Notes under the pieces: model-generated | The model's database searches: none | Told to the model about the DNA's origin: nothing | The model's input: only the letters and a program-made list of their open reading frames with translations | Shown here: positions 1 through 8,685 of the stretch, in pieces | How positions within the stretch are numbered: the stretch's first letter is position 1 | How the letters are laid out: every line of letters starts with the position of its first letter | Assembly (NCBI RefSeq): GCF_023094165.1 | Contig: NZ_JALMDK010000023.1 | Location: 1-64,000, forward strand | From: Crossiella sp. S99.2 | GTDB taxonomy: Bacteria > Actinomycetota > Actinomycetes > Mycobacteriales > Pseudonocardiaceae | Length of the DNA: 64,000 nt | Direction: 5' to 3' | Program-made: the position numbers and the translations under genes

Positions 1-115
1 GGTGTGCGGTCGGGGCGGATCGGGAAGGTCATCGTGCTTCCTGACCTCAGACGATGCAACGACCCCTAGAAACCACCAACTCGTACGCCACGTTGGCCGT
101 TCCGGACCGCCGCCG
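1..115. other. Left-edge non-coding stretch
   Basis: No convincing gene is visible. An open frame running through this stretch on the plus strand has composition unlike the coding regions and runs into the antisense of the next gene. Around 73-101 there is a degenerate fragment of the TTGGCC/GTACGCC hairpin repeat that follows. Confidence 0.4.
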
Positions 116-199
116 GTCGAGTTGGCCCAAGTGGTACGCCCAGTAGGGCCAACTACCCGTACGAGTTTGGCCAACTCGGCGTACGACAACGGCCAACAC
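116..199. repeat. 3'-end hairpin repeat, copy A (degenerate)
   Basis: The left arm (116-140) and right arm (156-180) are imperfect inverted copies of the motif GAGTTGGCC...GTACGCC shared with copies B, C and D. About 20 of 25 arm positions pair. The tail at 186-199 carries ACAACGGCCAACAC, which recurs exactly in copy D (36827-36840). The element lies just downstream of the stop codon of the minus-strand binding protein (stop at 205), so it could act as its terminator. It encodes no transposase, and I see no target-site duplication. Confidence 0.7.
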
Positions 200-204
200 T
201 CGGG

Positions 205-1458
205 TTATCTGAGGTGGCTTGTGGCGTCGGCGAAGAACTGCTTGACCGCCTCGTCGATGCTCTTGCGGCCGAAGACGACCTCCTCGTTGAGGCGCTGCAT
301 CAGCTTGTACACCGCGCCGTCGCCCTTGGGCGGGGGTGGCGGGGCATCGCCCAGGTGCGGGTCCAGCGCGGTCTCGTAGTCGTAAACCTGCCGGTCCGCG
401 CCCTGCAGGGTCTGCGCCACCTGGGCGCGGATCTTGAGGTTGGGCGGCAGGCCGCGGGTGGCGCCGAGGATCTTGCCCGCCTCCTCGTCGTTGAGCAGGA
501 AGTCGACCAGCTTGAGCGCGGCCGCTTTCTGCTTGGTGCGGGCGAACACCGAGAGCAGCTGGGAGGGTTTGCGGTACTGGCCGAGCTGTTTCGGGTCGTC
601 ACTGGGGTAGGGCGCGAGTTTCAGCTCGCCGGGCCGGATCGCGTGGTAGCCGCCGAAAATGCTGTCGTAGCTGTGTTCGGTGGCGGTGCGGCGGCGGCCC
701 AGCGGAGTTTGTTCCGGGCCCTGGTTGAGGCCGGAGGTCAGCTCCACGTGGTTGAACGCGCCCGCGGCCCGGAACCGGGCGGCCAGCTGCCAGAACTCGC
801 GCAGGTCGGCCTCGCCGAAGGCGAACTGGCCGTCGGCGGTGTAGAGCTGTTTTCCGTGCTGCCGCAACCACATCTCGAAGACGTCCTCGGTCCCGGCGAA
901 ATCGGTTGCCCCGGCCACCTGGCCCTCGCTGAGCCTGGTCGCCTGGGCCAGGTAGTCCTGCCAGGTCCAGCCGAGTTTCGGCTCCGGGACGCCCTTGGCG
1001 GCGAAGGGTTTCGGGTCGTAGACGATGGTGGTGGCGTTCTGCGCGAACGGCACTCCGACCTGCTTGTCCTTGACCTTGCCGGAGCCGATCAGCCCCTGGT
1101 TCCAGTCCGCGGTGCGGATCTCCTTGCCCAGACTGGCCGCCAGGTCCAGCAGCACACCGCGGCCGGCGTACTCGTTGAGGTAGCGGTAGTCCATCTGGAG
1201 CACATCGGGCGGGTTGCCGCCCGCGGTCTCGGTGGCCAGCTTCTCCCAGTAGGCGCCGAAGGCGGTGAACGTGGTGTCCACCCGCACGCCCGGATTCTGC
1301 TGCTCGAACAGGCGGACCGCGCGTTCGGTGAGGGTGGCCCGGTCCTGGTTGCCCCACCATACGAACCGCAGCCTGGTTTCCCCGTCGGCCGCGCCGCCAC
1401 CGCAGGCCGACAGGCCGAACAGCAGTGCCAGCACCAATAACAGTGCCTGTTTCCTCAT
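205..1458 (-). CDS. Sugar ABC transporter substrate-binding lipoprotein (SBP family 1)
   Basis: This 417-residue extracellular solute-binding protein should capture an oligosaccharide for ABC import. A short lipoprotein signal ends in the lipobox LSAC followed by a Gly run, so the mature protein is lipid-anchored outside the membrane. The ligand-binding fold starts with the typical LRFVWWGNQ segment seen in family-1 sugar binders. The start is ATG at 1458, overlapping the stop of the oxidoreductase by 4 bp (ATGA), which indicates translational coupling. It is the last gene of the carbohydrate operon. No permease or ATPase gene is visible in the window, so the membrane partners must lie elsewhere. 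The ligand is inferred only from the neighbouring glycosidases. Confidence 0.88.
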   Translation of the reverse strand: MRKQALLLVLALLFGLSACGGGAADGETRLRFVWWGNQDRATLTERAVRLFEQQNPGVRVDTTFTAFGAYWEKLATETAGGNPPDVLQMDYRYLNEYAGRGVLLDLAASLGKEIRTADWNQGLIGSGKVKDKQVGVPFAQNATTIVYDPKPFAAKGVPEPKLGWTWQDYLAQATRLSEGQVAGATDFAGTEDVFEMWLRQHGKQLYTADGQFAFGEADLREFWQLAARFRAAGAFNHVELTSGLNQGPEQTPLGRRRTATEHSYDSIFGGYHAIRPGELKLAPYPSDDPKQLGQYRKPSQLLSVFARTKQKAAALKLVDFLLNDEEAGKILGATRGLPPNLKIRAQVAQTLQGADRQVYDYETALDPHLGDAPPPPPKGDGAVYKLMQRLNEEVVFGRKSIDEAVKQFFADATSHLR

Positions 1459-2681
1459 AATCGAACCCCCAGATCGGTGGTGCGCACCGGTGTGCCGGTG
1501 ACCAGGCTGCGGTTGGCCGCGAAGCCGGTCAGCAGCGAGCGCGCGCCGGCCAGGTGGTCGGCGCGCTTGCCGGTGGGATCCTCGGCGGCCGGGCCGAACA
1601 GGGCGGCGCACAACCGGCGGTCCGCGGTGGAGTGTCCTTCCTCCGCGGACATCGGCAGTTGCTGTGCTGGCTGCCAGAACTTGCGCAGCCACAGGCTGCC
1701 GTGCGGCTGCCCGCCCGGATCGGCCTCCACCACCTCCAGTTCGAGCCTGCCGTGGCTGCCGTTGACCATCACCCGCACGCCCTCCCACGGCGAGTAGGCG
1801 GTCAGGTGGTAGGTCAGGGTGGCCCCGGAGTGGTAGCGGGCGAGCACCCCGAGATCGTCCTCAATGGACACTCCGGGGGCGAAGACGTCCTGGTTCCGGC
1901 GGTAGCCGTCCTCGTGCTGGGCTTCCTGGTACAGCTCGCGCAGCCACGGGTCTTCGTCCAGCGACAGCGTGAAGGGGGCCGGGTCGTGACCGTGTCGTCT
2001 GGCGTTTTCCGGTCCGTAGAAGAACAATCGGCCCTGGGCGTAGACCTCGGCGGATTCGGAGTCGAGCCACCAGTTGATCAGGTCGAAGTGGTGGGTGGCC
2101 TTGTGCACCAGCAGTCCGCCGGAGTTGGCCTTGTCCCGGTGCCAGCGGCGGAAGTAGTCCGCGCCGTGCCGGGTGTCCAGCAGCCACTCGAAGTGCACCG
2201 AGCCGATCTCGCCGATCTCGCCGGCCGCGATGATCTCGCGGAGCCGCTCGAACACCGGCTGGTACCGGTAGTTGAAGGCCACCGTGACCTGGCCGCCAGT
2301 GGCCGCCACCGCGTCCAGGATGCGCTGGCAGCGCTGCGGATCGGTGGTCATCGGCTTCTCGGTGATCACGTCGCGGCCGGCGTTGAGCGCGGCCACGATG
2401 TACTCGTCGTGCGTGCTGTCCACTGTGGTCACCAGCACGGTGTCCACGGATTCCTGGTCCAGCATGGTCAGGAAGTCCGCGGCCGGGTACTCGGGCACGG
2501 GGTCCGCGCCGAGCCCGGCGAGCCGCCGGTTGTGCGCGGCCAGCCGGGTCCGGTTGACATCGGCCAGTGCCACCAGTTCCGCTGTCCCGGCGTGTTCGAC
2601 GGCCAGGCCGTGCAGGAACGTGGCGGCCCGGTGGCCCGCGCCGATGAGTGCGTACCGCTTGCGGGTCAAGGCTTTCCTCAC
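1455..2681 (-). CDS. Gfo/Idh/MocA family oxidoreductase
   Basis: This is a 408-residue NAD(P)-dependent sugar dehydrogenase-like enzyme. The N-terminal Rossmann fold begins with YALIGAGHRA, and the family's EKP motif (ITEKPMTT) follows at about residue 108. The C-terminal half has the alpha/beta substrate domain with the conserved HHFDLINW segment. It probably oxidises or epimerises a sugar released by the co-transcribed glycosidases; the exact substrate is not readable. The start is GTG at 2681, overlapping the alpha-galactosidase stop (GTGA). The protein has no signal peptide and is therefore cytoplasmic, unlike its secreted upstream neighbours. Confidence 0.88.
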   Translation of the reverse strand: MRKALTRKRYALIGAGHRAATFLHGLAVEHAGTAELVALADVNRTRLAAHNRRLAGLGADPVPEYPAADFLTMLDQESVDTVLVTTVDSTHDEYIVAALNAGRDVITEKPMTTDPQRCQRILDAVAATGGQVTVAFNYRYQPVFERLREIIAAGEIGEIGSVHFEWLLDTRHGADYFRRWHRDKANSGGLLVHKATHHFDLINWWLDSESAEVYAQGRLFFYGPENARRHGHDPAPFTLSLDEDPWLRELYQEAQHEDGYRRNQDVFAPGVSIEDDLGVLARYHSGATLTYHLTAYSPWEGVRVMVNGSHGRLELEVVEADPGGQPHGSLWLRKFWQPAQQLPMSAEEGHSTADRRLCAALFGPAAEDPTGKRADHLAGARSLLTGFAANRSLVTGTPVRTTDLGVRL

Positions 2682-4693
2682 AGGTGGCAGGTGAGCACGG
2701 GGTCGGCGAAGTCGCCGCGGTCGAACTGCACGCCGTCGCCGCCGTCGGTGATCACCAGCTTGAGGTAGCGGGCGCCCTTGAGGTCGGCGGCCAGCTGCAC
2801 GGCGTCGTCCCGCCAGGTGCGCAGGCCGCTGTCGGCGACCTTGCGGCCGTCGGCCCAGATCTCGAAGGTGGCCGAGCCGAGTTGCCGTTCGTCTCGTTCG
2901 TCGTCGATGCCGACGGTGGTGCGCAGGCTGTCGCAGCGGCCGTTGAGGTAGTAGGTGAGGGTGCTGGGCGCGTGTCCGCCGAGACCCTTGGCGAAGCGCT
3001 GGCCGTTGATGGTCAACGGTTTGCCGTCCTTGGGCCGGTAGCTGCCGTTGGACATGTCGCGTTCGATCGGGCCGTAGCCGCCGGATTCCACCGCCGAGCG
3101 CACGTCGCCGAGGCTGCTGACCGTGCCGGGCACCATCGGCGGCACGATGAGTTCCTGTTCACCGCCCAACTTCACCTTGTTCGCCCCGGCCCAGGCGTAC
3201 TCCAGTCCGTTGTGCAGCTTGGCGAAACCGTCGGGGCTGGTGGCGGGCACGGTGACCTCGTAGATCGCGCGCACGGTTTCCCCGGTGCGCAGCAGCCAGC
3301 GGCGGTCGGTGCGCACCAGCCGGGCGTGCCACTTCGGCGGCACAGCCAGGGTGAGCTTGGGCTCGAAGATCGGTGTGCGGGCCAGGTTGGTGGCGAAGAC
3401 GCCGACCTGGAAGCTGCGGCCGGCCGGGGTGAGGTTGGCCGGGATGCCGGGGACGGGCGAGTCCAGTTCCAGGCCGGTGCTGACCGCGGGCTGCTGCCAG
3501 GCCCAGTCGTGCCCGGCGGAGATCCGGTACATCGCGGTGGCGTGCGGCGGAACCACCGCGGAGACCTCGCCCGCGGTCTGGAAGTTCTTGTGCTGCCACA
3601 GGTCCCGCACCTTGTACCCGGCGCGCTGGGGCAGCCCGAGTTCGGCCGCGGTGGCCCCGATCTTCGCGGCCACCTCGGTCTCGTTGAACAGCGCCACCGC
3701 GACGTCGCCGTTGGCCAGTGGCTTGACGAAGGTCCAGCGACCGTCCTTGTTGGACAGTACCCGGCCCTGTTTGCCGAGCTTGTCCTGGTCGATCGCGATG
3801 ACCTCGCGGTTGTTCAGGATGTCGAAGGTGGCCGGGGTGACCTTGCGCAGGTCGGCGCCGATCAGCAGCGGGGCGGCCATGATCGACCAGAGGCTGAAGT
3901 GCGAGCGGTACTCGGTGTCGGTCATGCCGCCGTTGCCGATCTCCAGCATGTCCGGATCGTTCCAGTGCCCCGGTCCGGCGTACTTGTCCAGCGGGGCGTT
4001 CTTCTTCAGGATGTCGACCATCTTGGCCCAGGTGTCGGTGATGTCACCGGTGGTGCGCCACAGATGCCCGACCTCCTTGCCCCACTCCCACGGCTTGTTC
4101 TCGCCCCACTCGCACAGCGAGTAGACGATCTTGCGGCCGGTTTTCTTCAGCGCGTCGCGCATCTTGGTGTAGCGCTCGATGGCCGGGCGGCCCTGGTTGT
4201 TGCAGTTGTCGTACTTGAGGTAGTCGACCTCCCAGTCGGCGAAGGTCTGGGCGTCGATCTCCTCGTGGTCCAGGCCGCCGGGCATGGTCTTGGCGCAGGT
4301 GACCGTGCCCGCGCTGGTGTAGATGCCCAGTTTCAGGCCGCGGGCGTGCACGTAGTCGGCCAATGCCTTGATACCGCTGGGAAAACGCTCCGGGTGGTGG
4401 GTGAGTCGTTTGGTCACCGGGTCCCGTTCCGGCGCGGCCCAGCAGTCGTCGATGTTGACGTATTCGTAGCCGGAGTCCTTGAGTCCCTTGCTGATGAACA
4501 GGTCGGCGGTGTCCCTGATCAGCTTCTCGTCCACCGCGCATCCGGTGGCGTTCCAGTTGTTGAAGCCCATCGGCGGGGTGAGCGCCTGCCCGTCCGGCAA
4601 CGCCGCCGCCTGCTGCGGCAGCGCCACCAGAAGCCCGAGCACGGTGCCTGCCGCGCCGATCGTCGCGATCAGCTTGCGCGCCAACCTGTTCAC
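2678..4693 (-). CDS. Secreted alpha-galactosidase, GH27, with C-terminal NPCBM domain
   Basis: This 671-residue enzyme should remove terminal alpha-galactose from plant or microbial glycans. The catalytic barrel opens with TPPMGFNNW. YLKYDNC carries the nucleophilic Asp and GHWNDPDML the acid/base Asp, as in GH27. A beta-sandwich domain follows, and the last ~150 residues (SSLGDVRSAVESGGYGP onward, with KGLGGHAPS) look like an NPCBM carbohydrate-binding module. I place the start at GTG 4693 because GGGAG lies 5-9 nt upstream and the product then begins with a normal signal peptide (MNRLARKLIATIGAAG..., cleavage after QAAA). An upstream in-frame start would add 15 residues without a better ribosome site. 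It is 16 bp downstream of the lyase gene. Confidence 0.92.
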   Translation of the reverse strand: MNRLARKLIATIGAAGTVLGLLVALPQQAAALPDGQALTPPMGFNNWNATGCAVDEKLIRDTADLFISKGLKDSGYEYVNIDDCWAAPERDPVTKRLTHHPERFPSGIKALADYVHARGLKLGIYTSAGTVTCAKTMPGGLDHEEIDAQTFADWEVDYLKYDNCNNQGRPAIERYTKMRDALKKTGRKIVYSLCEWGENKPWEWGKEVGHLWRTTGDITDTWAKMVDILKKNAPLDKYAGPGHWNDPDMLEIGNGGMTDTEYRSHFSLWSIMAAPLLIGADLRKVTPATFDILNNREVIAIDQDKLGKQGRVLSNKDGRWTFVKPLANGDVAVALFNETEVAAKIGATAAELGLPQRAGYKVRDLWQHKNFQTAGEVSAVVPPHATAMYRISAGHDWAWQQPAVSTGLELDSPVPGIPANLTPAGRSFQVGVFATNLARTPIFEPKLTLAVPPKWHARLVRTDRRWLLRTGETVRAIYEVTVPATSPDGFAKLHNGLEYAWAGANKVKLGGEQELIVPPMVPGTVSSLGDVRSAVESGGYGPIERDMSNGSYRPKDGKPLTINGQRFAKGLGGHAPSTLTYYLNGRCDSLRTTVGIDDERDERQLGSATFEIWADGRKVADSGLRTWRDDAVQLAADLKGARYLKLVITDGGDGVQFDRGDFADPVLTCHL

Positions 4694-4709
4694 CGCTACT
4701 CCCTTGCTG

Positions 4710-5534
4710 TCACTGGAGGATGTAACCCTTGTAGCCACGGATGAGCTGGTAGCAGTCCTTGAGTCCGGAGCTTTCGATGCTGCGGTAGATGCCCCACTTG
4801 GGGCGCAGGTAGTTCTTGTTGCGCCACATGTCCACCGCGGTGGTCCGGTAGTCCTGCACCACCCGGCCGCCGTCCTTGATCACCCAGCGCACGTAGCCGC
4901 CGCTGTTGACCGCCTTGACCTCGAACTCGATGTCGATCCACTTGTTCTGCAACGGGGTCAGCGGCACCGGGGCGTGCACGGTGTTGGCGTCGTTGTCCCG
5001 CAGCGTGAGCATCTCGATCTTGGGTCCGTTGCGCTCGCGCAGGGTCATGGTGATCAGCGGCCCACCGACATCTTGGACCTTCATCTGGAAGATGTGGCTG
5101 AACCTGGTGGTGGCGGTCAGCGAGCTGGGAATGTAGGTCTGGTAGGTGATCCGCCAGGTCTGGCCTTCCTGGATCTTGTGCAGGGTGCCGCCGCTGCGCA
5201 TGCCCTTGGACTCGTTGCGCTGCCGGTCGGAGCCGTCGCGGTCCCTGGTGTGCATGTCGAAGCGCCAGTGGTCGGCCAGGGCGTGGATGTGCTTGACGCC
5301 GGGATGCGAGCCGGATCGGTCGTCCTCCAGGCCCTCGAAGGCCTGGAGTTTGTCCACGGCGGGGCTGGGGTTCCAGCGCAGTGCCCAGTCGGCGGGCCGG
5401 GGTTCGACCGCGCTGGTGTAGGCCGGGGCGGCCAGGGCGGGTAGCGGGGTGGCCAGCCCGCCGGCGGCCAGTGCGCCGAACGCGCCCAGTTTGAGGGCTT
5501 TCCGGCGATCAATACGTTGGGGTTCATCGGACAT
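4710..5534 (-). CDS. Tat-exported polysaccharide lyase (heparin-lyase-I-like jelly roll)
   Basis: This 274-residue secreted protein starts with a twin-arginine signal (DRRKALKLGAFGALAAGG, residues ~9-26). The rest resembles the beta-jelly-roll polysaccharide lyase family related to heparin lyase I: an RQRNE motif, a long stretch of alternating beta-strands, and the C-terminal PKWGIYRS segment typical of that family. By family knowledge it would cleave an acidic polysaccharide by beta-elimination. That fits the divergent GH105-type hydrolase, an enzyme class that removes the unsaturated uronyl end such lyases leave. The start is ATG 5534 with GGGGA upstream. It is 14 bp from the GH95-like gene and in the same operon. 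The substrate is unknown. Confidence 0.72.
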   Translation of the reverse strand: MSDEPQRIDRRKALKLGAFGALAAGGLATPLPALAAPAYTSAVEPRPADWALRWNPSPAVDKLQAFEGLEDDRSGSHPGVKHIHALADHWRFDMHTRDRDGSDRQRNESKGMRSGGTLHKIQEGQTWRITYQTYIPSSLTATTRFSHIFQMKVQDVGGPLITMTLRERNGPKIEMLTLRDNDANTVHAPVPLTPLQNKWIDIEFEVKAVNSGGYVRWVIKDGGRVVQDYRTTAVDMWRNKNYLRPKWGIYRSIESSGLKDCYQLIRGYKGYILQ

Positions 5535-5548
5535 GGAAGTCCCCTTCC

Positions 5549-8443
5549 TCAGGCAGGGTTGGTGACCTTCTCCACTGTCACGGCGAACACGTGCGAGCGG
5601 GGTTTCGCGTTGGCGGACAGGGTGATCGCGCGCAGTCGCCGCGTGCTGTCGGCGGCGAGAACCTGGTGGAACACCGCGGCCCGGAGCGGGGCGGGCCCGG
5701 TGCGGGTGTGGATCTGGTTGGTGCGCAACGCTTCGCTCTCGCCGAAGGCCGCGGAGGCGAGCCAGTCGGTGAGCGCGAACTTCACGGGTGTGGCGGTGCC
5801 GTCGGTGTAGTGCAGGGTGACGGTGCTGTCGGTGTTGCCGTTGTCGCTGGCGCCCAGGATGTGCAGCCTGCGGTAGTTGCCCTCGGGCAGTTCCACGGTC
5901 TGACCGGCCGCGATGATGTTGTTCCTGGTGCCTTCGTGACCGTTGGTGAAGCGGAACGGCACGCCGTCGTTGGTGAGGGATCCGTTCTGTGGCAACGCGC
6001 CGGAGGGGTAGGTGCGGCCGGTGCCGTCGAAGTCGCCGTCGCCGAGGTAGAACTCGTTGGTGATGCCGTCGTTGGTGTAGAAGGGTTCCAGGTCGACGGT
6101 CACCATGTCGCCGCCGGGCGGCAGTGGCGGCAGACCCCAGGGCGGCGCGGGTGTGGTGACCTTGACCGGGGCGATGGTGAGATCGGGGCGGGCGCCCGCC
6201 GCGTGCACGATGACTTCCTCGCCGCGCCGCAGTTCGATCTCGATGGTGTTGTCCGCACCTTGCTTGTACCGGTGCGGGCGGCCGTGGCGGTCCCGTACGG
6301 CGAGGCGGCCGGGGATGCCGGTGCGCACCCGGCAGGGTTCGCCTGCCAGGCTGCGGATGCGCACGAAGTCGGTTTTTCCCTTGCGGCGCATCGCGCTGAC
6401 CAGGAACGCGCCCTCGGTGCGGAAGTCGTGCAGGGTGACCTCGGCCCAGTCGCCGGGCACCGCGGGGAAGATCCGGATGATGCCGCCCCAGCTCTGGCAG
6501 AGCATGTCGTGCAGGGACTGCATGCCGGAGAGCGGGGTTTCGATGACCGGCCCGGCCTCGTAGTACATGGTGTTGGGCTGGAGGAAGCGGGCGACCAGTT
6601 CGCGCAGGTACTTCAGCGCGTCGTCGCCGCGGCCGAACTGGCTGGAGATGGAGGCGGCGCCGGTGAAGCTGTAGCCGCGCAGCGCGCCCTCGAAGCTGAT
6701 CCAGTGTTTGAGTGAGCGGTCGATGAGGTCGCGGTGCTCGGGTTGTTCGGCGTTGACCAGGTAGAGCGGGTAGACCATGAGCAGGTGCGAGTAGTGCCGG
6801 TGCGATGTGGCGAACGGGGCGCCCGCGCCGATCATGAAGCCGTTGCCGTCGACCGGGTAGTCGACCAGCTTGTCCAGCACCTCCTGCCAGCGCGCGGCCA
6901 GGGGGTCGTGGATGCGCAGCAGCCGCACGGATTCGAGCAGGGTGGCGCAGCTCCAGCGGATCAGCGCGAGGTCGTAGTTGCAGTCCGGCGCGCTGCCGTA
7001 CTCCGGGGAATACGTTGGTGGCAGGTGGAGTTTGCCGTCCGAGCCGGGGGCGAGGAAGTGCAGGTAGTAGTTCATCGCCTTGCGCAGCAACGGGTAGAGC
7101 ACCTCGCGCAGCAGACGTTCGTCCATGCTGTGCCGGTAGGTGAGCCACACGTTGTGCAGCAGCCAGGGCAGGTCGCCGACCTCCGGGTCGGGCGAGAACT
7201 GTCCTGGCACGCCGACGAATCCGGCGTCGTCGAACTGGGCGTCGGTGCTGCGGCGCAGTCCGGCCGAATCGTGCCGGTACTCCGGGCGCAGGCCGTCGAT
7301 GAGGGTTTGCCGGTGGGTGGCCAGGGTGCGCGGGATCGGGTCCAGTTCGGGGTGGCCGGAGCCGTGCACCGGCCAGTATTGCAGCTGGGCGTTGAGGTTC
7401 CACCACACCGAGGGCCAGGGCGTGGGTTCCAGCCAGGGTCCGGTGGTGGCCATCACCGGTCCGCTGGCCCGGGAGGCGCTGGCGAGTTTGTAGAGCTGGA
7501 TCCAGTAGAAGCTCTGCAGCAGACCGTCCGGAATGGACAGGAAGCTGCGGCGATAGCAGTCGTGCCACCAGTTCCGGTGCTCGCGCAGCAGTTCGCCCTC
7601 GCCGGTGAGCGCGGCGCGGCGCACGGTGGTGCGGGCGAACTGCTCGGCGGTGGCGTCCGGGTGGGTGTGCGCGACCGAGAGCAGCAGGGTGGTCTCGTTG
7701 CGCCCCTTGGCTTCCCGGTAGGCGGTGGCGGTCTGACCACCCGCGACCATGGGTTGGACGACGGTCTTGAGGTCGCCCGCGGTGCGGAGTTCGGGTGGCG
7801 GGTTGCGGGTGAAGTTCTTCGGCGGTTCCTCGCGGATGGTGCGCGGACTGATCGCCTCGGCCGGATGGAAGGCGAGGGTGAAGTCCTTCTCCCCCAGGCT
7901 CGGTCGCACGGTCAGCCGTAGCAGCGACCGGACACTGTGGACGATCGCGCGGATCTCCAGGGTGCCGCGGTCGGTGGTGACGGTGCCGCGCAGTTCGGCC
8001 TGCCAGAGATCCAGCCGCAGATCCACGCCGGTGATCGTGCCGGCCGGGGTGAGCAGCAGCCTGCCCACCGGCAGCCGGGCCACCCCCCACTCGTTGCCGA
8101 AGGCCGGGCGGTGGTCCTGGACCTGGCTGTGGTCGACAGTGAAGCGCAGCGCGTTCGCGCCGGGTTCGCGGTAGACGCTGGTGGCCAGGAAACCGTTGCC
8201 CAGGAAGGGTCCTTCGTACCAGGTGCGCGGCAGCCGGGCCCAGCGCAGGTCCTGCGCGCCAAGGAATTCCGCCCAGGCGTGTTCGGAACGCATCCGGTCG
8301 CGCAGCCCAGCCCCGTCGGCGGACTCGGCGGCCAGGCTCTCCGCGGCCAGCGGCCCGGCCAGCGATCCGGCGAGTGAGCCCGCCACCGCCACCCCCAGGA
8401 AGCCCCGGCGGGAGATGCCCGCGGTCCCCTCGTCCATCGACAC
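5549..8443 (-). CDS. Tat-exported GH95-like glycoside hydrolase
   Basis: This is a secreted protein of about 964 residues and the first gene of the carbohydrate operon. A twin-arginine signal (SRRGFLGVAVAGS) is followed by the N-terminal beta-sandwich of the GH95/GH65N-like type (WYEGPFLGNGFLATSVYREPG...) and an (alpha/alpha)6-like barrel with SPEYGSAPDCNYDLALIRW. About 170 C-terminal residues form a separate beta-rich domain of a kind often appended to such enzymes. GH95 members are mostly alpha-L-fucosidases or alpha-L-galactosidases; the activity here is not certain. The start is ambiguous: TTG 8461, ATG 8446, GTG 8443 and ATG 8437 are all in frame. GTG 8443 is chosen because GAGG sits 5 nt upstream. 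Confidence 0.8.
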   Translation of the reverse strand: MSMDEGTAGISRRGFLGVAVAGSLAGSLAGPLAAESLAAESADGAGLRDRMRSEHAWAEFLGAQDLRWARLPRTWYEGPFLGNGFLATSVYREPGANALRFTVDHSQVQDHRPAFGNEWGVARLPVGRLLLTPAGTITGVDLRLDLWQAELRGTVTTDRGTLEIRAIVHSVRSLLRLTVRPSLGEKDFTLAFHPAEAISPRTIREEPPKNFTRNPPPELRTAGDLKTVVQPMVAGGQTATAYREAKGRNETTLLLSVAHTHPDATAEQFARTTVRRAALTGEGELLREHRNWWHDCYRRSFLSIPDGLLQSFYWIQLYKLASASRASGPVMATTGPWLEPTPWPSVWWNLNAQLQYWPVHGSGHPELDPIPRTLATHRQTLIDGLRPEYRHDSAGLRRSTDAQFDDAGFVGVPGQFSPDPEVGDLPWLLHNVWLTYRHSMDERLLREVLYPLLRKAMNYYLHFLAPGSDGKLHLPPTYSPEYGSAPDCNYDLALIRWSCATLLESVRLLRIHDPLAARWQEVLDKLVDYPVDGNGFMIGAGAPFATSHRHYSHLLMVYPLYLVNAEQPEHRDLIDRSLKHWISFEGALRGYSFTGAASISSQFGRGDDALKYLRELVARFLQPNTMYYEAGPVIETPLSGMQSLHDMLCQSWGGIIRIFPAVPGDWAEVTLHDFRTEGAFLVSAMRRKGKTDFVRIRSLAGEPCRVRTGIPGRLAVRDRHGRPHRYKQGADNTIEIELRRGEEVIVHAAGARPDLTIAPVKVTTPAPPWGLPPLPPGGDMVTVDLEPFYTNDGITNEFYLGDGDFDGTGRTYPSGALPQNGSLTNDGVPFRFTNGHEGTRNNIIAAGQTVELPEGNYRRLHILGASDNGNTDSTVTLHYTDGTATPVKFALTDWLASAAFGESEALRTNQIHTRTGPAPLRAAVFHQVLAADSTRRLRAITLSANAKPRSHVFAVTVEKVTNPA

Positions 8444-8463
8444 CATGTCCTCACTGTTCAAGC

Positions 8464-8479
8464 ATGTAAACGTTGCTCA
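8464..8479. promoter_or_regulatory. Candidate LacI-family operator
   Basis: TGTAAACGTTGC has an imperfect dyad centred on AACGTT with the central CG typical of LacI-family operators. It lies immediately upstream of the carbohydrate operon in the ~240 bp divergent region shared with the GH105-type gene. No LacI regulator gene is in the window, so this assignment rests on pattern alone. Confidence 0.35.
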
Positions 8480-8685
8480 AAGATCGGATGTGTGACCGAC
8501 CCGAGCGTAGGACGGGCCAAATCGGGCGTCAAGGCGCAGCCCCGGTTACGCCAACGGCAGGACAACGACTTCCTACCCTTGACAGTCCCTCTTGACCCCG
8601 GTGTGCTGGACGAACCGCCACCCACTCGCCGCCGCCGCTCTCAGTTGAGATCGGATGATTACCTTTACATCGAGAGGTGGACGAC

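Noticed and set aside
2..379. Plus-strand open frame at the left edge
   Set aside because: It runs through the hairpin repeat and antisense to the binding protein, with no ribosome site or domain visible.
2648..4744. Plus-strand open frame opposite the alpha-galactosidase
   Set aside because: The GH27 active-site motifs are on the minus strand; the plus frame has no recognisable domain.
4710..8090. One long minus-strand frame fusing the lyase to upstream sequence
   Set aside because: The part upstream of 5534 is out of frame with the GH95-like protein and reads as Arg/Pro-rich noise. The real gene starts at ATG 5534 with its Tat signal.
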